In this document: in pieces, positions 61,372 through 64,000 of the stretch
How positions within the stretch are numbered: the stretch's first letter is position 1
How the letters are laid out: the number at the start of each line of letters is the position of its first letter
Assembly (NCBI RefSeq): GCF_900114085.1
Contig: NZ_FORU01000005.1
Coordinates: forward strand, 62,001-126,000
Length of the DNA: 64,000 bases
From: Myroides guanonis
GTDB taxonomy: Bacteria > Bacteroidota > Bacteroidia > Flavobacteriales > Flavobacteriaceae
Direction of reading: 5' to 3'
Notes under the pieces: generated by a model
Seen by the model: only the letters and a program-made list of their open reading frames with translations
Database searches by the model: none
Told to the model about the DNA's origin: nothing
Position numbers and translations under genes: made by a program

Positions 61372-62172
61372 TTATAAAACAGCTTTTTCAAAATTAACCG
61401 CTTTATCCATAAAAGATTCTTTTGCAGTACTATAACCTAATTCGAAAATCTCGTTCATTCGCAACTTATTTCGTTCAAAGGTAGTGTAGTTTGAGAGTTC
61501 TTTAGGTTCTATTAACCAATCGCATAGAGTGGCTTTTTGACGGTTGTTTATAGTTGTCATCAATTCATAGGCTCTAACAGTTACAGAACGAATCGAATGT
61601 AAATCTTCTTCTTTCACTTCTTGTAACGGACAAACGTTTACACCAATGATGTATTTGTTTTTGGAGTGAATTAGGTTGGTTGGGAAGTTGTTTAAAATTC
61701 CTCCATCACTATATACAGTATCTCCAATTTTATAAGGTGAAAAAATCCCTGGAAACGCACTTGAGGCCAATACTGCATCTACAATTTTGGTTTCTGGTTC
61801 AAAGATCTCTAATTTTCCTAGTTCCATGTTGGTAGCTGTGATGTAAAGCGGAATTCGAAGATCTCCCAGAGTGTCTTCTTTAAAAATATCTTTTAGATAT
61901 ACCTCAAAGGAATTTGCATCCATGAGTCCTGCTTTTCTTAAAGTGAAATGATGCCAATTGAATAAGTTTACCGATTTGAAAAAATCAAGTATCTCTAGTG
62001 GCCTTAAACCTTTTAAGTATAAAGCCCCTACAATAGCTCCCGCACTAGTGCCGGCTAATTGATTGATAGAAATTCCTTGCTCTTCTAAAAAGTGAAGTAC
62101 TCCTGCATGTGCAATACCTTTGTAGCCTCCCCCAGAGAGGGCTAGTCCAATAGATGTTTTGGCTTCATTCAT
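61372..62172 (-). CDS. Patatin-like phospholipase
   Basis: The catalytic elements of the patatin family are present: oxyanion loop GGGYKGIAHAG, nucleophile motif GTSAG (GXSXG) and the DGG dyad Asp in SDGGILNNFP. No signal peptide, so a cytoplasmic or membrane-associated lipid acyl hydrolase. The start at 62172 (MNEAKTSIGLALSGGG) is chosen; the longer frame to 62310 would overlap the divergent thioredoxin-like gene and carries no sign of homology. Confidence 0.9.
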   Translation of the reverse strand: MNEAKTSIGLALSGGGYKGIAHAGVLHFLEEQGISINQLAGTSAGAIVGALYLKGLRPLEILDFFKSVNLFNWHHFTLRKAGLMDANSFEVYLKDIFKEDTLGDLRIPLYITATNMELGKLEIFEPETKIVDAVLASSAFPGIFSPYKIGDTVYSDGGILNNFPTNLIHSKNKYIIGVNVCPLQEVKEEDLHSIRSVTVRAYELMTTINNRQKATLCDWLIEPKELSNYTTFERNKLRMNEIFELGYSTAKESFMDKAVNFEKAVL

Positions 62173-62205
62173 TTGTTTGAAATCAATTTCGTTTTGAAAA
62201 AAATG

Positions 62206-62213
62206 TATCTTTG
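62206..62213 (+). promoter_or_regulatory. -7 box for the thioredoxin-like gene
   Basis: TATCTTTG, 21 bp upstream of the ATG at 62235. Confidence 0.6.
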
Positions 62214-62234
62214 ATTTTGTTAAAAATACTACAA

Positions 62235-62837
62235 ATGAAAAACATAATTGTATCAAGTCTAGAAAAAAGTAAAAGTTATCCTGATTATAGAACTTTTGTA
62301 AGTGAAGCACTTCAAAATAATCCTCAAAAATTGGAGATTGAGGATACTATGTTACCTTATGCGACATTGAATGAAACTCGTCTTAAGAGGTTGGATAAGA
62401 CCACTCAAATAGGCGAACAGTCTGCTCTTAAAATACAAGAACTGAAAAAATCGTATATCTGGTTGGTGATCACAGAAAGCTGGTGTGGTGATGCAGCTCA
62501 GTGTTTACCGATACTTAATAAATTGGCGGAGCTTTCAGATTTAATAGATATGCGTTTGGTTTTTAGAGACCAAAACTTAGAGTTGATGGACTTGTTTCTA
62601 ACAAATGGTGGTAGAGCAATTCCAAAACTATTGGTTTTAGATCCGGAGACTAAAGAGGTGCTGAATCACTGGGGACCACGTCCTGCTGGTGCGGTTGCTT
62701 ATGTAGAGAATTATAAAGCTACGCATGGTGCTTTAGATGAAGCTGGGAAAGAGGGCTTGTTTAAATGGTATAATGAAAACAAAGGAGAGCAAATTGAAGA
62801 AGAAGTTGTTGCAATGATGCTCGACTTAGATAAATAA
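62235..62837 (+). CDS. Thioredoxin-family protein (200 aa)
   Basis: The segment WLVITESWCGDAAQCLPIL places a Cys after Trp in the thioredoxin position, with a second Cys five residues further on (WCGDAAQC), unlike the usual CxxC. A late cis-Pro-like segment lies near RAIPKLLVLD. It probably acts in thiol chemistry in the cytoplasm, but the partner is unknown. The start at 62235 is set by the promoter box. It is followed 33 bp later by the DinB-like gene, so they may be co-transcribed. Confidence 0.82.
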   Translation: MKNIIVSSLEKSKSYPDYRTFVSEALQNNPQKLEIEDTMLPYATLNETRLKRLDKTTQIGEQSALKIQELKKSYIWLVITESWCGDAAQCLPILNKLAELSDLIDMRLVFRDQNLELMDLFLTNGGRAIPKLLVLDPETKEVLNHWGPRPAGAVAYVENYKATHGALDEAGKEGLFKWYNENKGEQIEEEVVAMMLDLDK

Positions 62838-62870
62838 AAACAACACTAATTAAATAATTATTACAGTATT

Positions 62871-63365
62871 ATGAGTATTAAACAAAGTTTATTGATTGAG
62901 CTAGAGAGAGAAAGTGATAACACTTTGAGAATGTTAGAACGTTTAGAAGGTGCTGACTTTTCATGGAAGCCACATCCTAAATCGATGTCGCTAGGAGCTT
63001 TAGCCAACCACATAGTTGAATTACACGATTGGATGTCTTTAGTGATAACTCAATCAGTTCTAGATTTTCAAAAAGACTACGCTCCAATGAAATTGGAGGA
63101 TGTGTCTAGTTTGTCAACTGTTTTGAAAAGCAGTGTAGCTGAAACAAAAGATATTATCGAGAATTTGGATGAAGCATTATTGTTTGAAGATTGGACATTG
63201 CAATCTGGAGATTATGTGATTATGACTGCACCAAAAATAGCTGCGATTCGTTTTGTGGTAAATAACCACTTAATTCATCACAGAGGACAACTTTCTGTCT
63301 ATATGAGATTATTGGATATTCCAGTTCCTGGAATCTATGGGCCTTCGGCTGATGAACAGCAGTAA
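62871..63365 (+). CDS. DinB-family protein (putative metal-dependent, 164 aa)
   Basis: A four-helix DinB/YfiT-type protein. Metal-binding His candidates are in NHIVELHDW and HLIHHRGQ. The family includes thiol transferases such as bacillithiol S-transferases and has unknown members. Nothing here fixes the substrate. It follows the thioredoxin-like gene, so a thiol-related role for both is possible, as an inference from order only. Confidence 0.85.
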   Translation: MSIKQSLLIELERESDNTLRMLERLEGADFSWKPHPKSMSLGALANHIVELHDWMSLVITQSVLDFQKDYAPMKLEDVSSLSTVLKSSVAETKDIIENLDEALLFEDWTLQSGDYVIMTAPKIAAIRFVVNNHLIHHRGQLSVYMRLLDIPVPGIYGPSADEQQ

Positions 63366-63367
63366 TT

Positions 63368-63434
63368 TTTAAAAAGTCGCAATGCAACTAGTAAATGAAA
63401 ACACAGTTGTATTGCGACTTTTAATATCGTATTT
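63368..63434. terminator. Long hairpin terminator between DinB gene and LuxR-type regulator
   Basis: An 18-bp stem (63372-63389 with 63415-63432, one G-U pair) with a 25-nt loop. The T tract is short, but the position between convergent genes suits a shared terminator. Confidence 0.65.
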
Positions 63435-63437
63435 GGT

Positions 63438-64000
63438 TTAATTTGATTGATTTTCTAGCTTTTGAAAACTTTCTAGTAGATCGTCAAATTGATTTCCATA
63501 TTTTTTTCTCATGCGCTGTTTACTCTTTTTAACAGCTTCATTCGTTATCCCTAGTGTATTCGCGATTTGTGTATTGTTAAGACCTAGAACATGAAGCATG
63601 ACCATTCGTAGGTTGGATTCGGTTAAGTCTGGCAATTGGTCTTTAATAGCGTTATAGACAATGTCTTTTTCTGCGATAAAAGAATTTTTAAAGTTACCCC
63701 AATTTTCATCTGTCATCAAATGAGAATTTAATAGATCTTCAATTCCTGTTTTTTGCTTTTGAAGGCTCGTGGACAGGTTGGCTTTTTTTAGGTTCTTTAA
63801 TTCTTTTTGTAATTGTTTTATCTGTATATTCTTTTCTTCTAAATACTGTTGGTAAGAGCTTAAAGACTGTGTTGTTTGATTGAGATGTGTTTCTGCTTCT
63901 GATTTTTCTCGTTGAAATGTGGCAATCATTTCATCTAATTCATGAACTTGAATTTTTGATTTCTTTCGATTTGAAATATATAAGTAAATAAAAATTCCAA
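63438..64000 (-). CDS. LuxR-type (HTH) regulator with coiled coil, 5' part outside the window
   Basis: The frame is open to the right edge of the window, so only the C-terminal part is seen. Reading from the edge, a probable membrane helix end (FIYLYISNRKKSK) leads to a long coiled coil (EEKNIQIKQLQKELKNLKKA). The C-terminus is a LuxR-like helix-turn-helix (LNNTQIANTLGITNEAVKKS). Bacteroidota regulators of this type often have TPR repeats before the membrane helix; these would lie outside. Targets are unknown. Confidence 0.82.
   Translation of the reverse strand, partial: GIFIYLYISNRKKSKIQVHELDEMIATFQREKSEAETHLNQTTQSLSSYQQYLEEKNIQIKQLQKELKNLKKANLSTSLQKQKTGIEDLLNSHLMTDENWGNFKNSFIAEKDIVYNAIKDQLPDLTESNLRMVMLHVLGLNNTQIANTLGITNEAVKKSKQRMRKKYGNQFDDLLESFQKLENQSN

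Noticed and set aside
61372-62310. Patatin gene start at 62310
   Set aside because: The longer frame overlaps the divergent thioredoxin-like gene and adds no recognisable sequence.

Overview
The window looks like a chromosomal stretch of a low-GC Bacteroidota, most likely family Flavobacteriaceae (Flavobacterium- or Myroides-like; the genus cannot be fixed from this sequence). Four things point there. A gldD-type gliding lipoprotein lies next to ssb, mutY and an HU gene. A secreted SGNH protein ends in a type IX secretion sorting domain. Outer-membrane beta-barrels with carboxypeptidase-regulatory-like N-termini are present. Genes are repeatedly preceded by the Bacteroidota -7 box TAnnTTTG, with no clear Shine-Dalgarno sequences. 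Most of the window is housekeeping, with a few lineage-specific or accessory pieces.

Layout. 1-1.2 kb: the 3' end of what may be a type ISP restriction-modification gene, a non-coding stretch with two opposed sets of 11-bp repeats, a small conserved ORF and two identical CAU tRNAs. 1.2-4.9 kb: mce, rbfA, a LolC/E-like permease, an unknown gene and a beta-barrel. 4.9-10.8 kb: a three-gene outer-membrane operon (TPR protein, regulatory-like domain protein, beta-barrel), then an overlapping pair (a 100-residue membrane protein plus an ABC ATPase) and a VF530-type protein. 10.8-17.2 kb: a tetR-tolC-MFP-RND efflux operon with a palindromic operator over its promoter. 17.4-23.4 kb: polyprenyl diphosphate synthase, two unknown small genes and the 2-oxoglutarate dehydrogenase genes sucA-sucB. 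23.7-31.0 kb: a J-domain/DUF805 fusion, class Ia ribonucleotide reductase nrdB-nrdA, a small unknown, an AAA ATPase and dgt. 31.2-37.4 kb: an internally repeated lipoprotein, rplU-rpmA, an M16 peptidase pair and an HMA-domain lipoprotein.

37.5-42.1 kb: gldD, ssb and mutY facing HU, an unlisted 30-residue very basic protein and RNase G. 42.1-50.5 kb: tadA, a large alpha-2-macroglobulin-like lipoprotein and pbpC, probably one operon. 50.5-58 kb: dxs followed by two outer-membrane protein genes, then rpoN with a PAP2-like membrane gene, and asnS. 58-64 kb: the T9SS-type secreted hydrolase, an SMR exporter, pyrH-frr, a patatin-like phospholipase divergent from a thioredoxin-like gene, a DinB-like gene and the 3' part of a LuxR-type regulator that runs off the right edge.

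Several starts were moved inward from the longest open frame, because the longer frame begins in or upstream of a TAnnTTTG box or adds residues absent from the family. I did not see a clearly new multi-gene defence system. The best leads are the 11-bp repeat set at 491-566, the mini ABC pair at 9429-10375, the 30-residue basic gene at 40232-40324, the missing gldE between ssb and gldD, and the TetR operator.
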